Below are positions 1-7,759 of a stretch of DNA of 31,306 bases, in pieces. The notes beneath the pieces were generated by a model, which was not told the DNA's origin, searched no databases, and saw nothing but the letters and a program-made list of their open reading frames with translations. Numbering within the stretch: position 1 is the first letter of the stretch; the number at the start of each line of letters is the position of its first letter. The stretch comes from a virus, in the IMG/VR virus record IMGVR_UViG_3300023179_000343, positions 1 through 31,306 of that record, one strand, 5' to 3'. The position numbers and the translations under genes are program-made.

Positions 1-1221
1 ACTAGCTGTAATAGCATATGTTCCTACTGGTAAGAAAGATGCAGTTAAAGTGTTTGTAGCCCAACTTGCTGTTCCAATTAAATTACCAGTAAACGATCCA
101 CTGAATGAGCCTGTATTACTTAAAAATGTATCAACACGTTGTGCTGTTAAAATTAATGAAGGTGTTCTTGGATGGGTTGGGCTTACACCAGCTGCTATTG
201 TTTCTAAAGTTACGTCATTATTTGTATCTGTATGCCATAACAGTTGAATAAAATCCCCAGCGGCTAATGATATATAATAATTCCAACTAATAATTATTTG
301 GCCTGGGGTAGCTCCTTTTTTAGCTGGAACTGTGCAAATACCTGAAGAATCTGCTATATCATTAACTGATGATCCATCATTTTTTCTAACCCATACAGTC
401 ACATCTACTGGATTATTTCCCGCATTTCTAAATTGGGCAGAAAATTGTATGTTATACACTCCAGCATTAGTGACTTTAACATATGTGTTATATGGATCTG
501 TAGAACCACTTATATATACTCCATTAGAAATGTCTGTTGTAGATAATGACATTGAATATATAGTAGTAGCACTAACAGCGGTTTGAGAACCGGTATCATA
601 AAAACTACCGTATGAACCAGTAGCTGTATTATATGAGGCTGCTGTAGAGTTTACAGTAACATTTCCTAAACCATTAGAGGGAGATATTACTACACCAGTT
701 CCTGCTATTATTTGAGTTACTCCTCCATTCAAAGCATATGATGCTGTTGAAGCATAACTACTACTTAAAACATAAGAAGCACTTATTGCTTGTGAAGCAC
801 TTTGAGCCCATGAAGCTGTTATGTTATATGTTCCTGTGGGTAAAAATGATGCTGTTGAAGCATAACTACTACTAACGGCGTTTAAAACATACGACGCTGT
901 AATAGCTTGTGAAGCACTTATAGCAAAAGATGAAGTTATTGATCTTGATGAACTTATTGCTTGTACAGTATTTAGAGCCCAACTAGCTGTTCCATCTAAA
1001 TTACCTTTAAAAGAACCAGTATTGTATGATGAAGTAAAAGTATTAAAACTAGCAGTAAATAAATTAAAAGATGATGTATTTACAAAACTGCCAGTATCAA
1101 TATTTCCATTTAAAATATAAGAAGCAGTTAACGAAAAACTAGCACTTTCAGCATATGAAGATGAAAGTATTGGTTTAGTATATGTTCTATTTTTTGGAAA
1201 TCCATAAAATCCGTTTTCCAT
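1..1221 (-). CDS. Tail-fibre-like repeat protein, 3' end cut by the window edge
   Basis: The reading frame is open from an ATG at 1221 to base 1, so the C-terminus is missing (407 codons visible). The N-terminal half is a low-complexity beta-type repeat of Ser-Ala-Ser-Tyr and Thr-Ala-Ser units (SASQAITASYVLN and similar), with GSFKGNLDGTASWA and later GSFTGNLIGTASWA modules. Between them, roughly residues 205-365, is a non-repetitive beta-rich domain with VKVTNAGVYNIQFSAQF, VWVRKNDG, NYYISLAAGDFIQLLW and PSLILTAQRV. I recognise this as the C1q/TNF-like jelly-roll often found in aquatic phage fibres. It starts 1 nt after the stop of the upstream 147-residue gene. It is probably a fibre or other surface virion protein contacting the host; the exact position in the virion is unknown. 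Confidence 0.8.
   Translation of the reverse strand, partial: MENGFYGFPKNRTYTKPILSSSYAESASFSLTASYILNGNIDTGSFVNTSSFNLFTASFNTFTSSYNTGSFKGNLDGTASWALNTVQAISSSRSITSSFAISASQAITASYVLNAVSSSYASTASFLPTGTYNITASWAQSASQAISASYVLSSSYASTASYALNGGVTQIIAGTGVVISPSNGLGNVTVNSTAASYNTATGSYGSFYDTGSQTAVSATTIYSMSLSTTDISNGVYISGSTDPYNTYVKVTNAGVYNIQFSAQFRNAGNNPVDVTVWVRKNDGSSVNDIADSSGICTVPAKKGATPGQIIISWNYYISLAAGDFIQLLWHTDTNNDVTLETIAAGVSPTHPRTPSLILTAQRVDTFLSNTGSFSGSFTGNLIGTASWATNTLTASFLPVGTYAITAS
740..873. repeat. 26-bp direct repeat inside the fibre gene
   Basis: The 26 bases at 740-765 recur exactly at 848-873. Both copies encode the same SSSYASTAS stretch on the minus strand. The exact DNA identity, beyond protein similarity, suggests recent duplication or recombination within the repeat domain. 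Confidence 0.7.
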
Positions 1222-1222
1222 A

Positions 1223-1666
1223 TTAATTTATGATATAAGTTCCACCTTCTATTGTAACTGACAAATAATCACCATAACTACCATTTGTATTATAGTCTAC
1301 TGAAGACTGAATAGAAATAGTATACCCCGATGGTACTATTAATCCTCCTTCAAAATTCCATATTATAGAAGGAATATTAGATCCTGGGGTGTAACTTCCT
1401 CCAACTATATCTTCTCTTTGATATTCTGAGTAATTTCCTGTATTACTATCATATATGATTATATATATAGTTTTTGAACTCCAATCAGGGTTTGCATTAT
1501 TAACTGGAATTTGAACTGTTATTCTGTCTATTAATGTTGTTTCAGTAGTAGTATATAATAAATTATTCTGAGTAGGATTTAAAAAATCCCAAATATCAGG
1601 ATTTCCTGTTTGATTGTATAATACAGGAGTAATAGTAAATATTGGTTGTTTATTCAATGTAGGCAT
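1223..1666 (-). CDS. Hypothetical beta-rich virion protein
   Basis: A 147-residue protein rich in Thr, Ile, Tyr and Asn with alternating hydrophobic strands; no signal peptide or membrane segment. I do not recognise the family. It begins with an ATG overlapping the stop of the upstream gene (TAATG) and is followed after 1 nt by the next fibre-like gene, so the three are translated as a block. Position between fibre-like proteins and the predicted beta-sandwich character suggest an accessory tail or fibre protein. The motif ATATTTAT on the coding strand lies 20 nt before the start. Confidence 0.6.
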   Translation of the reverse strand: MPTLNKQPIFTITPVLYNQTGNPDIWDFLNPTQNNLLYTTTETTLIDRITVQIPVNNANPDWSSKTIYIIIYDSNTGNYSEYQREDIVGGSYTPGSNIPSIIWNFEGGLIVPSGYTISIQSSVDYNTNGSYGDYLSVTIEGGTYIIN

Positions 1667-2595
1667 TATGTAAAATTATTATAATTATAAATATTTAAAG
1701 TAGTATATTTACTTTCTTCTAATTCTCCAGGTCTTATAAATACGTCTGCTGTATCTCCAACATTGATTTGATCTACGGTAGCATGATTACTTAAAGTACC
1801 AGCAGTTCCAGCTGTATTTGCATAGTTAGCATTTTCAGCATAATTAGTGTATGAAGCTGATATAGCCATACTACTACTTACTGCTCTTGAAGCTGTTAAC
1901 GCGTACGAAGCACTAACTGCTACTGATGAACTTAAAGCATATGAAGCACTTACCGCTACTGATGCTGTTAAAGCATATGATGCACTTATAGTATTATTAG
2001 ACCAACTTGCTGTACCATTAAAACTACCTGTAAAAGAACCACTAAAGGATCCAGTATTGTATGAAGCTGTAAAATTATTAAAAGAAGACGTGGTTACAAA
2101 ACTACTAGTATTAAATGTTTGTTTATCAAACAATGGAATAAAAGATATAGAACATATTGCATTTGATAGTAACGATCCTTCTTTAGTTATAATTTCTAAA
2201 GGAAAGGTAACATAATTATAACCTCCTGAAAATGATCCTATTCCTGTAGTTTTGTATATACTGAAAAAATCTGAGTTGTTTTCAGAAGAAATTTGTATTA
2301 AAAAATTATTTTCAGTTCCTATCAAATAACTAAAAAAATTAGTTAAATCAGTTTGATCATTATCAATAACATTTATGTTAATTTCTGCGTCACCATCAAT
2401 CCAAGCCCAGGCTCCTGTTGAAGGAATGGTACTATTAGTTTTAAAAATCCAATGTCTAGTTAAACTACCATAAGTATCATTTGATATAGAACTAGTACTA
2501 TAATATAATCTTTTTGTATTAGAATCATATCCTATTACACTAGGTAAAGACGATGTTTGTTCAAAATTAATTTGTTTACCAAAAAACTTACTCAT
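1666..2595 (-). CDS. Fibre-like protein with 12-residue SASYALTASVAV repeats
   Basis: A 309-residue protein. Residues 1-170 form a unique N-terminal domain (MSKFFGKQINFEQ, VIGYDSNTKRLYYSTSS, WIFKTNSTIPSTGAWAWIDG) that may attach to the virion. Around residues 175-200 are GSFSGSFTGSFNGTASWSNN units, followed by about four copies of a 12-residue repeat (SASYALTASVAV, SASYALSSSVAV, SASYALTASRAV). The tail reads TAGTLSNHATVDQINVGDTADVFIRPGELEESKYTTLNIYNYNNF. The repeats match those in the partial gene at 1-1221, so the two are likely related fibre components. It overlaps both neighbours by one base (TAATG). Function as a tail fibre or baseplate-associated protein is inferred from composition and location downstream of gp13-gp15. 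Confidence 0.7.
   Translation of the reverse strand: MSKFFGKQINFEQTSSLPSVIGYDSNTKRLYYSTSSISNDTYGSLTRHWIFKTNSTIPSTGAWAWIDGDAEININVIDNDQTDLTNFFSYLIGTENNFLIQISSENNSDFFSIYKTTGIGSFSGGYNYVTFPLEIITKEGSLLSNAICSISFIPLFDKQTFNTSSFVTTSSFNNFTASYNTGSFSGSFTGSFNGTASWSNNTISASYALTASVAVSASYALSSSVAVSASYALTASRAVSSSMAISASYTNYAENANYANTAGTAGTLSNHATVDQINVGDTADVFIRPGELEESKYTTLNIYNYNNFT
1687..1694 (-). promoter_or_regulatory. Class II motif ATATTTAT before the 147-residue gene
   Basis: Coding strand AAATATTTATAATTATAA, 20 nt before the ATG at 1666; it lies inside the end of the preceding gene and encodes part of IYNYN, so codon constraint could explain it. Confidence 0.35.
1862..1990. repeat. Imperfect 36-bp tandem repeat encoding 12-residue units
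   Basis: Units at about 1898-1933 and 1934-1969, with partial units on both sides, share the pattern AAAGCATATGAAGCACTT followed by CGCTACTGATG. On the minus strand they encode SASYALTASVAV-type repeats. The open frame seen on the plus strand here is only the antisense of this repeat. Confidence 0.75.
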
Positions 2596-3866
2596 TATGT
2601 GCTAAATTTACCTATTGCTATTATTTCATCTGTATTATTCAATGTAAATCCTAATTCAGTAGTATCCACAGTTAGTGTACAAGTTCCATTTCCATTATCA
2701 ATAAATGAAATCACAGCTACTGGTTCTACAAGTTGGCCATTAATATAATATAAGAATGAATTTTTACTTGTAGCAGGCAGTCCTGTTGGAGCAACTAAAA
2801 ATGCCCCATTAAACACCGCTGTACTAGTTGTTGGTACATTTGATGTTTGTATAGCTTTATTTGTATTTAAATAATCTAATATCACTTGTGTTGTTCCTGA
2901 TACTATTGTTGTATTATTTACTATATTAGGTGAATCAATTATAGTTGATAAACCTCCACCTTGAGCATTTGCTCTAGTAACTGTAGTGTTAAATTGTTCT
3001 TTATCACCTTGAACTGTCTCTAAAGTAAATGTTAATTTATTCTTGTTAGAGAATTTCTTTAAAGCATTTAAGTCTTTTTGAGGTACATCAGGTATAATAT
3101 AACCATATAAAGTTATACTTAAAGCACATCTTACTACACGTTCTTGATTATCAGATAACTCAGTTGTTGGTGTAAATGAACTTATAGTTGCTTTAAACTT
3201 AAAACGTTCTGGGTCACCCCAATATGAATCTGAAGCGTATTCTAATGCTTCTATTATTTTATTTAATTGGTCGTTATAATAAGTAAATATAACACAATCG
3301 TATGTTATGTTTAAATAATCTGGTACTACTGTAGCATAATATGTTTTCTCAGGTGTAACATTATTTAATATATTAAACTTACTATACTCGTTTTGTTTAC
3401 TATAACGTTTACCATAAACTGAAATATTATGAGGAGTATTAGCGTCTAACTTATTAGTTAAGTTTCTAACTTTTTCAATATTATTTTTCTTAAACATGAT
3501 AAGAGGAGCCATTATCTTACCTTGTAAATCTCTATAGTATCCATCTTTTTGGAATGATTTCCATTTTTCTGGTGAACCATAGATAACAGGTACAGCTATT
3601 CTTTCATTATTTTGTATTACAAAAGGTTTAATAACGTTTTGAAAATAATACATTACTGACTCATCTATATCTTGAATTCCAATAGATAAGGGTTTAACTG
3701 TGTCACCTCTAAAGGAAGTTTGCTCCGCTCTGTTAAGTGAATTATCAGAGTTAGGATTACCCATAGGAGAAAAACCAGGTGCTCCAACTGGTGGAACATA
3801 TGGATTTTCTTGAGAAATACTTATTTCTCTTTGGGTTTTTGGTATTGGTTTTCTTCCTTTTGCCAT
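2595..3866 (-). CDS. 15: Tail sheath stabiliser / tail terminator, T4 gp15-like, with extra C-terminal domain
   Basis: A 423-residue protein; T4 gp15 is 272. The middle part aligns by eye to T4 gp15: YYFQNVIKPFVIQNNERIAVPVIYGSPEKW corresponds to the T4 segment with RVPITYASKEHF, APLIMFKK to the following strand, and YDCVIFTYYNDQLNKIIEALE to YELSIFTRYEDDMFQIVEQIL. VVRCALSITLYGYIIPD matches the T4 strand ending in GWMYP. gp15 caps the tail tube and sheath and binds the neck. Residues 1-65 are a Pro/Asn-rich leader. From about residue 290 there is a Thr/Asn-rich linker and a domain with FLYYINGQLVEP and GTCTLTVDTTELGF, a type I associate with aquatic phage structural proteins. It follows gp14 with a TAATG overlap. 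Confidence 0.82.
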   Translation of the reverse strand: MAKGRKPIPKTQREISISQENPYVPPVGAPGFSPMGNPNSDNSLNRAEQTSFRGDTVKPLSIGIQDIDESVMYYFQNVIKPFVIQNNERIAVPVIYGSPEKWKSFQKDGYYRDLQGKIMAPLIMFKKNNIEKVRNLTNKLDANTPHNISVYGKRYSKQNEYSKFNILNNVTPEKTYYATVVPDYLNITYDCVIFTYYNDQLNKIIEALEYASDSYWGDPERFKFKATISSFTPTTELSDNQERVVRCALSITLYGYIIPDVPQKDLNALKKFSNKNKLTFTLETVQGDKEQFNTTVTRANAQGGGLSTIIDSPNIVNNTTIVSGTTQVILDYLNTNKAIQTSNVPTTSTAVFNGAFLVAPTGLPATSKNSFLYYINGQLVEPVAVISFIDNGNGTCTLTVDTTELGFTLNNTDEIIAIGKFST

Positions 3867-4375
3867 TATAATCTTTGTTGTATTATATTGATTTTATCAG
3901 CAGTTGTATAATGGGTTTCACAAACTACGCTTACATTATAACCAAACTCAGCTAAGCCTGGGTTTAAAGGATTTGGTTCATATGGGTAATCAGGATCTTT
4001 ACCTACAAAGAATTGTCTAATATTTGTATTGTCTACTTCGAAATAACTTTCTTGATATAAGATAATATCACCAACTTCAGGGTGAACATTAGCTTCTACT
4101 AAATCATCTCTTAAAAAAGCTACTTTAATATCCCAATTAAAATCAACACCAAAATCATTTGTAGGAGATGTATTATTGCCTACAGTAATTAAAGCATTTA
4201 ACAATACAGGACCATCATAAAATTTACCTCCTGATGCTTCTCCGTACATATTTACTATAGTTTTATCTATAACAAATTTATAAAAAGCACATTCTTGAGT
4301 GATAATATTCCCTAACAGCTCTCTGTTAATATGTCTAAACATTGATATGTCTCTTGAACCTCCGAATAGTGCCAT
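3866..4375 (-). CDS. 14: Neck protein, T4 gp14-like
   Basis: A 169-residue protein, shorter than T4 gp14 (256). Diagnostic stretches are ECAFYKFVIDKTIVNMYGEA (T4: ECYYVPREY then DLIFGED) and VHPEVGDIILYQESYFEVDN followed by RQFFVGKDPDYPY (T4: PKEGDLIYFPMDNSLFEI followed by FYQLG). gp14 joins gp13 to form the neck that closes the filled head and accepts the tail. It is placed exactly between gp13 and gp15, as in T4, with one-base TAATG overlaps on both sides, which implies coupled translation in fixed proportion. Identification rests on the motif match plus gene order. Confidence 0.78.
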   Translation of the reverse strand: MALFGGSRDISMFRHINRELLGNIITQECAFYKFVIDKTIVNMYGEASGGKFYDGPVLLNALITVGNNTSPTNDFGVDFNWDIKVAFLRDDLVEANVHPEVGDIILYQESYFEVDNTNIRQFFVGKDPDYPYEPNPLNPGLAEFGYNVSVVCETHYTTADKINIIQQRL

Positions 4376-5574
4376 TATCCTACAAATATTACCATTGGTA
4401 CGTTTGCTATTTCTTTATTTCTATAATCAGATTCTAATGATCTTCTTTCAAGTAATGCTTGTTTAGAAGTATCATCAAAATATCCTCTTAAACGTTCTAT
4501 TAAGGCTGTTTTTTCCGCGGTAGCAGCTGATAATAAGTCAGCTTGGTTCATAGTCACCTCTCTGTCTGGAATAGGGACTGTACTGTATTTACCTCGGTTA
4601 TAACCAAGTATTTCTTTAACTAAAGCTAAAGTAAATTCAAATATCCATTGACGACCAACTGAATTAATTTGTGTATAAACTGGATTAGTATATGGAACAT
4701 TTGAAACATTAGTTACACTTCCACTACCAACTTGGTTTATACTGTTATTAACTCTATCAGTTACTTTAATATATTCAAACCATAAAACTCCTTGTCTAGA
4801 ATCATTCCATGATGGTATAGGAAATATTGTTAAATTGTTATTTATTATCTCAAATGTATATTGAGACAAACGAATTGTATTACTTAATTCTATTCCTTGT
4901 ATTACACCAGCATCATAAGCTACAGGCATCATTAGGTAACCTCCACCGTATCCACCTCCGTACATACCACCATATAAACCAGCAGCAGGTACACCTCCTA
5001 AACCAGCAAACCCACCAAACGGTGCATACATTTGATTAATAGCAGGAACATCTTGATAAAATACTCTTTTAATTTCAATTCCACCTGATATACTTTGGCT
5101 AATAGCCCATTCTTTCATATCATAGGTTTGTTGACCAGGTGTTAAATTTAATGAACCACTATACCAAGTTACATTTCCACCCACACCTGCTTCTTCAGCA
5201 TACTGTTGAGATAACTTTATTATATATCCTAAGTTAGGAGTTATAATAGCATTATTAATAGGTGTGTTGGTTGGTGCTCCTTCTAAAGTAAGCATATTAT
5301 CTCTTACCTGATATGCGTATAATTCATTACCATAAACTGTAACTGCTTCTTCAAATGCAGCCCAAAAGTTTATATCCTGTAATTCAATGTCAGTAATAGG
5401 ATAACCTAATCTTCTAGCACAGAAATTAGCTACTTTATCAGCATCTGCTACAAACTGAGTATCACTATCATAAAATCCAAATGGAGTAGGAGCACTACCT
5501 GTAGAAGGAGTATTATAATAAGAAGCGGAATAGGCCGCAAATGAGCTTGATCCTGGCCAAATAGGAATATTCAT
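4375..5574 (-). CDS. 13: Neck protein, T4 gp13-like
   Basis: A 399-residue protein (T4 gp13: 309). The N-terminal NFCARRLGYPITDIELQDIN and EEAVTVYGNELY match T4 LKDVILRRLGAPIINVEL and ALELYGEYH. The C-terminal RQWIFEFTLALVKEILGYNR, LLSAATAEKTALIERLRGY and the final VPMVIFVG match T4 NRWVKDYATALAKELNGQ, LIEEARLEKEALREEL and the final FGILVG. A Gly/Tyr/Met-rich loop (GGMYGGGYGGGYLMM, near residues 200-215) corresponds to a Gly-rich region also present in T4. gp13 sits under the portal and forms the neck with gp14. The coding-strand motif ATATTTAT is 15 nt upstream of the start, suggesting its own late promoter. Confidence 0.85.
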   Translation of the reverse strand: MNIPIWPGSSSFAAYSASYYNTPSTGSAPTPFGFYDSDTQFVADADKVANFCARRLGYPITDIELQDINFWAAFEEAVTVYGNELYAYQVRDNMLTLEGAPTNTPINNAIITPNLGYIIKLSQQYAEEAGVGGNVTWYSGSLNLTPGQQTYDMKEWAISQSISGGIEIKRVFYQDVPAINQMYAPFGGFAGLGGVPAAGLYGGMYGGGYGGGYLMMPVAYDAGVIQGIELSNTIRLSQYTFEIINNNLTIFPIPSWNDSRQGVLWFEYIKVTDRVNNSINQVGSGSVTNVSNVPYTNPVYTQINSVGRQWIFEFTLALVKEILGYNRGKYSTVPIPDREVTMNQADLLSAATAEKTALIERLRGYFDDTSKQALLERRSLESDYRNKEIANVPMVIFVG

Positions 5575-5589
5575 GTGTTTGTTTTAATT

Positions 5590-5597
5590 ATAAATAT
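5590..5597 (-). promoter_or_regulatory. Class II motif ATATTTAT before gp13
   Basis: The coding strand reads AAATATTTATAATT, ending 15 nt before the ATG of gp13. No -33-like TTTG element is seen upstream. It is one of eleven such sites in the window; putative late promoter. Confidence 0.5.
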
Positions 5598-6293
5598 TTA
5601 GTCTCTATAATCTGAGTATAGTTTAAGGATTGGTTCTACTATTTCATGACGGTGATTTGTTTTTAAAGTAAATATTTTTACTCCTTTAATATTTTCTTCT
5701 AAACGAGTAAAGAATCCAATACCACTGTCTTTTTTAGTTTTTAAGTCTGTTTGAGTTATGTCTCCACAAAATACCATTTTACCACCTTTACCTAAACGAC
5801 CTAAAATCATCTCAGTTTGACCGTGAGTAATATTTTGACATTCATCTACTATTACAAACGCGTTAGGAAATGTTCTACCTCTCATAAATGCAAAAGGCAC
5901 AATTTCAATTACTCCATCTTTAATCATTTTATCTATTTTTTCTTTATCATATAACATGTAAAGATTAGCATAAATAGGAGCTAACCAAGGATCCATTTTT
6001 TCTTTTAAGTCACCAGGTAAAAATCCTATTTCTTCTTTAGATACAGTAGGTCGAGTTATAATAATTCTTTCTACTTCTTTTTTAAATATCATATCTAAAG
6101 CTACCTGACATGCTACAAGTGTTTTACCACTACCAGCCATACCTTTTAATAAAGTAACTGGGTTTTCTAAAATTAATTGTTTAGCTGATTTCTGTTCCTC
6201 GTTTAATGTAATTTTAAATGTAATTGGGTTTTTAGGCTTCCTCTTTTCTTTGAAGATATTTTGAGCCTCTTCACTGCGATTGAAATCTGTCAT
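5598..6293 (-). CDS. phoH: PhoH-like P-loop ATPase
   Basis: A 231-residue protein with Walker A GMAGSGKT (residues 51-58), Walker B FVIVDEC (146-152) and the PhoH signatures ITRPTVSKEEIGFLPGDLKEKMDPW, PFAFMRGRTF, GQTEMILGRLG and FCGDITQTDL. Length and motifs fit the PhoH domain (helicase superfamily 1-like NTPase) common in aquatic phages. Its role in infection is not established; RNA-related NTPase functions have been proposed for the family. Here it lies between the homing endonuclease gene and gp13, inside the structural region. A class II motif ends 15 nt before its ATG. Confidence 0.95.
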   Translation of the reverse strand: MTDFNRSEEAQNIFKEKRKPKNPITFKITLNEEQKSAKQLILENPVTLLKGMAGSGKTLVACQVALDMIFKKEVERIIITRPTVSKEEIGFLPGDLKEKMDPWLAPIYANLYMLYDKEKIDKMIKDGVIEIVPFAFMRGRTFPNAFVIVDECQNITHGQTEMILGRLGKGGKMVFCGDITQTDLKTKKDSGIGFFTRLEENIKGVKIFTLKTNHRHEIVEPILKLYSDYRD

Positions 6294-6308
6294 GATTTAT
6301 TTTTGTTG

Positions 6309-6316
6309 ATAAATAT
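6309..6316 (-). promoter_or_regulatory. Class II motif ATATTTAT before phoH
   Basis: Coding strand TAATATTTATCAAC, 15 nt before the phoH ATG and overlapping the stop codon of the endonuclease gene. Putative late promoter; no -33 element visible. Confidence 0.5.
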
Positions 6317-7671
6317 TAAATATTTGGGCTAACCCATTCAAATTTATGATTTCCTGTATTCCATACTTTATAATATCCTCTACTAAGCATTATTTCATAT
6401 TCTGTTTTTGATTCATCTTCTCCTTGTTTTACAAGTATATCTTTTCTAAAATTAAACCTATTATATTTTATTTTAGATTTATACCAATGATAACCAGGTG
6501 GAGTAGGTTTTAAAGGTTTCATATTTAATTTATGATATAAACCTCCATCACTCCAATCTCTATTAGCATATGATAATATATTACTTGGGTTATATTTTTT
6601 AATAAAATATTTAAATAATTTAGAAGCGCCTCCTACTACATTGGTATTTAGTTTATTACAAAATCTTAGTAATTCGTATTTTCCTTCTACGTGATTTTGT
6701 TTTAGATTTTTTCTTAGTTTACTAAAAGTCATAACACTCACTAATTCATCTTTATAAAACAACCCTATATTATGTTTTGATATAGCATTACCTTGAAGAT
6801 GATTTGTTTTTAAAAATAAAACACTATCCTGTTTAGATATTTCTTTTACTACACAGTTACGAGCATATATTTTATTATCAGTAACATTAAATTGATGTTT
6901 AATCATAGATTTAATTATATTTTGATTATATATCCAATCACTATCCCATATATGGATAAGTTTTATCCCTAATTTATTACATTCTTTGGTTTTATTTAAA
7001 TGATAGTTTTTATCTTTTTTAAATAAATCTGAGTGATAATATGTTCCATTAAATTCTATAGCTAATTTTAATTCTGGGATATAAATGTCTATTTCTTTAC
7101 CTGATAATAAAGTATTATCATTTAGTATTATTTCTTTATGGTATATTTGTTTTATAAATTCTACTAATTGTTTTTCAGATTGTGAAATTCCTTTAAATAA
7201 TCCTTTTTCATTTTCTAATCTTTTAATAGCACTTAACCTCATTTTATTTTTAGTATCATCTGAGTGATTATGGTAACCAGGTTTAACCCAATCCCAGTGT
7301 CCTTTTATATATTCTCTAAACCATATTTCATCTCCGTTGTCATTTTTCCCAGAAGGTAGAAAAGAAGTAGGTTGATTACATCCACATTTACATAAAGGAG
7401 TAATATTATTATAATAATGTTTTAATATATATTCTTTTTTAGACAGTGAATGTTTTTTAGTAATATGGAACATTAAATTTCTCTGATCTGGAAAAGGGTT
7501 CCCACATTCTAAACATGTAAATTTATCAATGTTTAATTTTGTGTTTATTTTAGATGGATGAAATTCACCATATGTTTTTACATATTCTTTAGTATTAGTA
7601 TTATGTTTCCATTTTAGATGCATTGCTAAAGATCTAAAAGTAACTTCATCTTGACATATTTGACATTTCAT
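6316..7671 (-). CDS. Free-standing homing endonuclease: zinc fingers plus Vsr-like (EDxHD-type) nuclease
   Basis: A 451-residue protein. The N-terminus has two C2H2-like zinc fingers (C3-C6-H18-H23 and C53-C56-H69-H74) and a third Cys cluster (CKCGC near 94-98), likely for DNA binding. From about residue 165 is a Vsr/EDxHD-type nuclease core: SQSEKQLVEFI, GKEIDIYIPELKLAIEFNG, YYHSD, YHLNKTKECNKLGIKLIHIW, DSDW, with probable catalytic residues among E166, D195, E206, H213 and D243. The C-terminal half contains FLKTNHLQGN, LVSVMTFSKLR, YELLRFCNKLN, VVGGASKLFKYF and ILSYANRDWSDGGLY, a conserved extension I know from phage endonucleases of this kind. It is inserted between the capsid gene and phoH and is more AT-rich than the capsid gene, as expected of a mobile gene. 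Probably cuts a cognate intergenic or gene target in phages lacking it. Confidence 0.8.
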   Translation of the reverse strand: MKCQICQDEVTFRSLAMHLKWKHNTNTKEYVKTYGEFHPSKINTKLNIDKFTCLECGNPFPDQRNLMFHITKKHSLSKKEYILKHYYNNITPLCKCGCNQPTSFLPSGKNDNGDEIWFREYIKGHWDWVKPGYHNHSDDTKNKMRLSAIKRLENEKGLFKGISQSEKQLVEFIKQIYHKEIILNDNTLLSGKEIDIYIPELKLAIEFNGTYYHSDLFKKDKNYHLNKTKECNKLGIKLIHIWDSDWIYNQNIIKSMIKHQFNVTDNKIYARNCVVKEISKQDSVLFLKTNHLQGNAISKHNIGLFYKDELVSVMTFSKLRKNLKQNHVEGKYELLRFCNKLNTNVVGGASKLFKYFIKKYNPSNILSYANRDWSDGGLYHKLNMKPLKPTPPGYHWYKSKIKYNRFNFRKDILVKQGEDESKTEYEIMLSRGYYKVWNTGNHKFEWVSPNI

Positions 7672-7702
7672 GCTAAAAAAATTATAAGGTCTGAATTTTA
7701 TA

Positions 7703-7710
7703 ATAAATAT
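7703..7710 (-). promoter_or_regulatory. Class II motif ATATTTAT before the homing endonuclease
   Basis: Coding strand ATATATTTATTATAAAA, 31 nt before the ATG, the longest spacing of the set. It begins directly after the U-tract of the capsid-gene terminator, so it could restart transcription beyond that terminator. Confidence 0.4.
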
Positions 7711-7738
7711 ATAAAAAAGAGGGAAAATTAATTCCCTC
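7711..7738 (-). terminator. Intrinsic terminator after the major capsid gene
   Basis: On the minus strand GAGGGAA, loop TTAATT, TTCCCTC (7-bp perfect stem, 7719-7738) is followed by a run of T (7711-7718). It lies about 20 nt beyond the stop codon of the capsid gene. Confidence 0.88.
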
Positions 7739-7759
7739 CTTTTAAATTATTTTTTACTA

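Noticed and set aside
1847-2215. Plus-strand open frame of 122 residues with AYEALTATD repeats.
   Set aside because: It is the antisense of the 12-residue repeats of the minus-strand fibre gene; its repetitive character comes from that gene.
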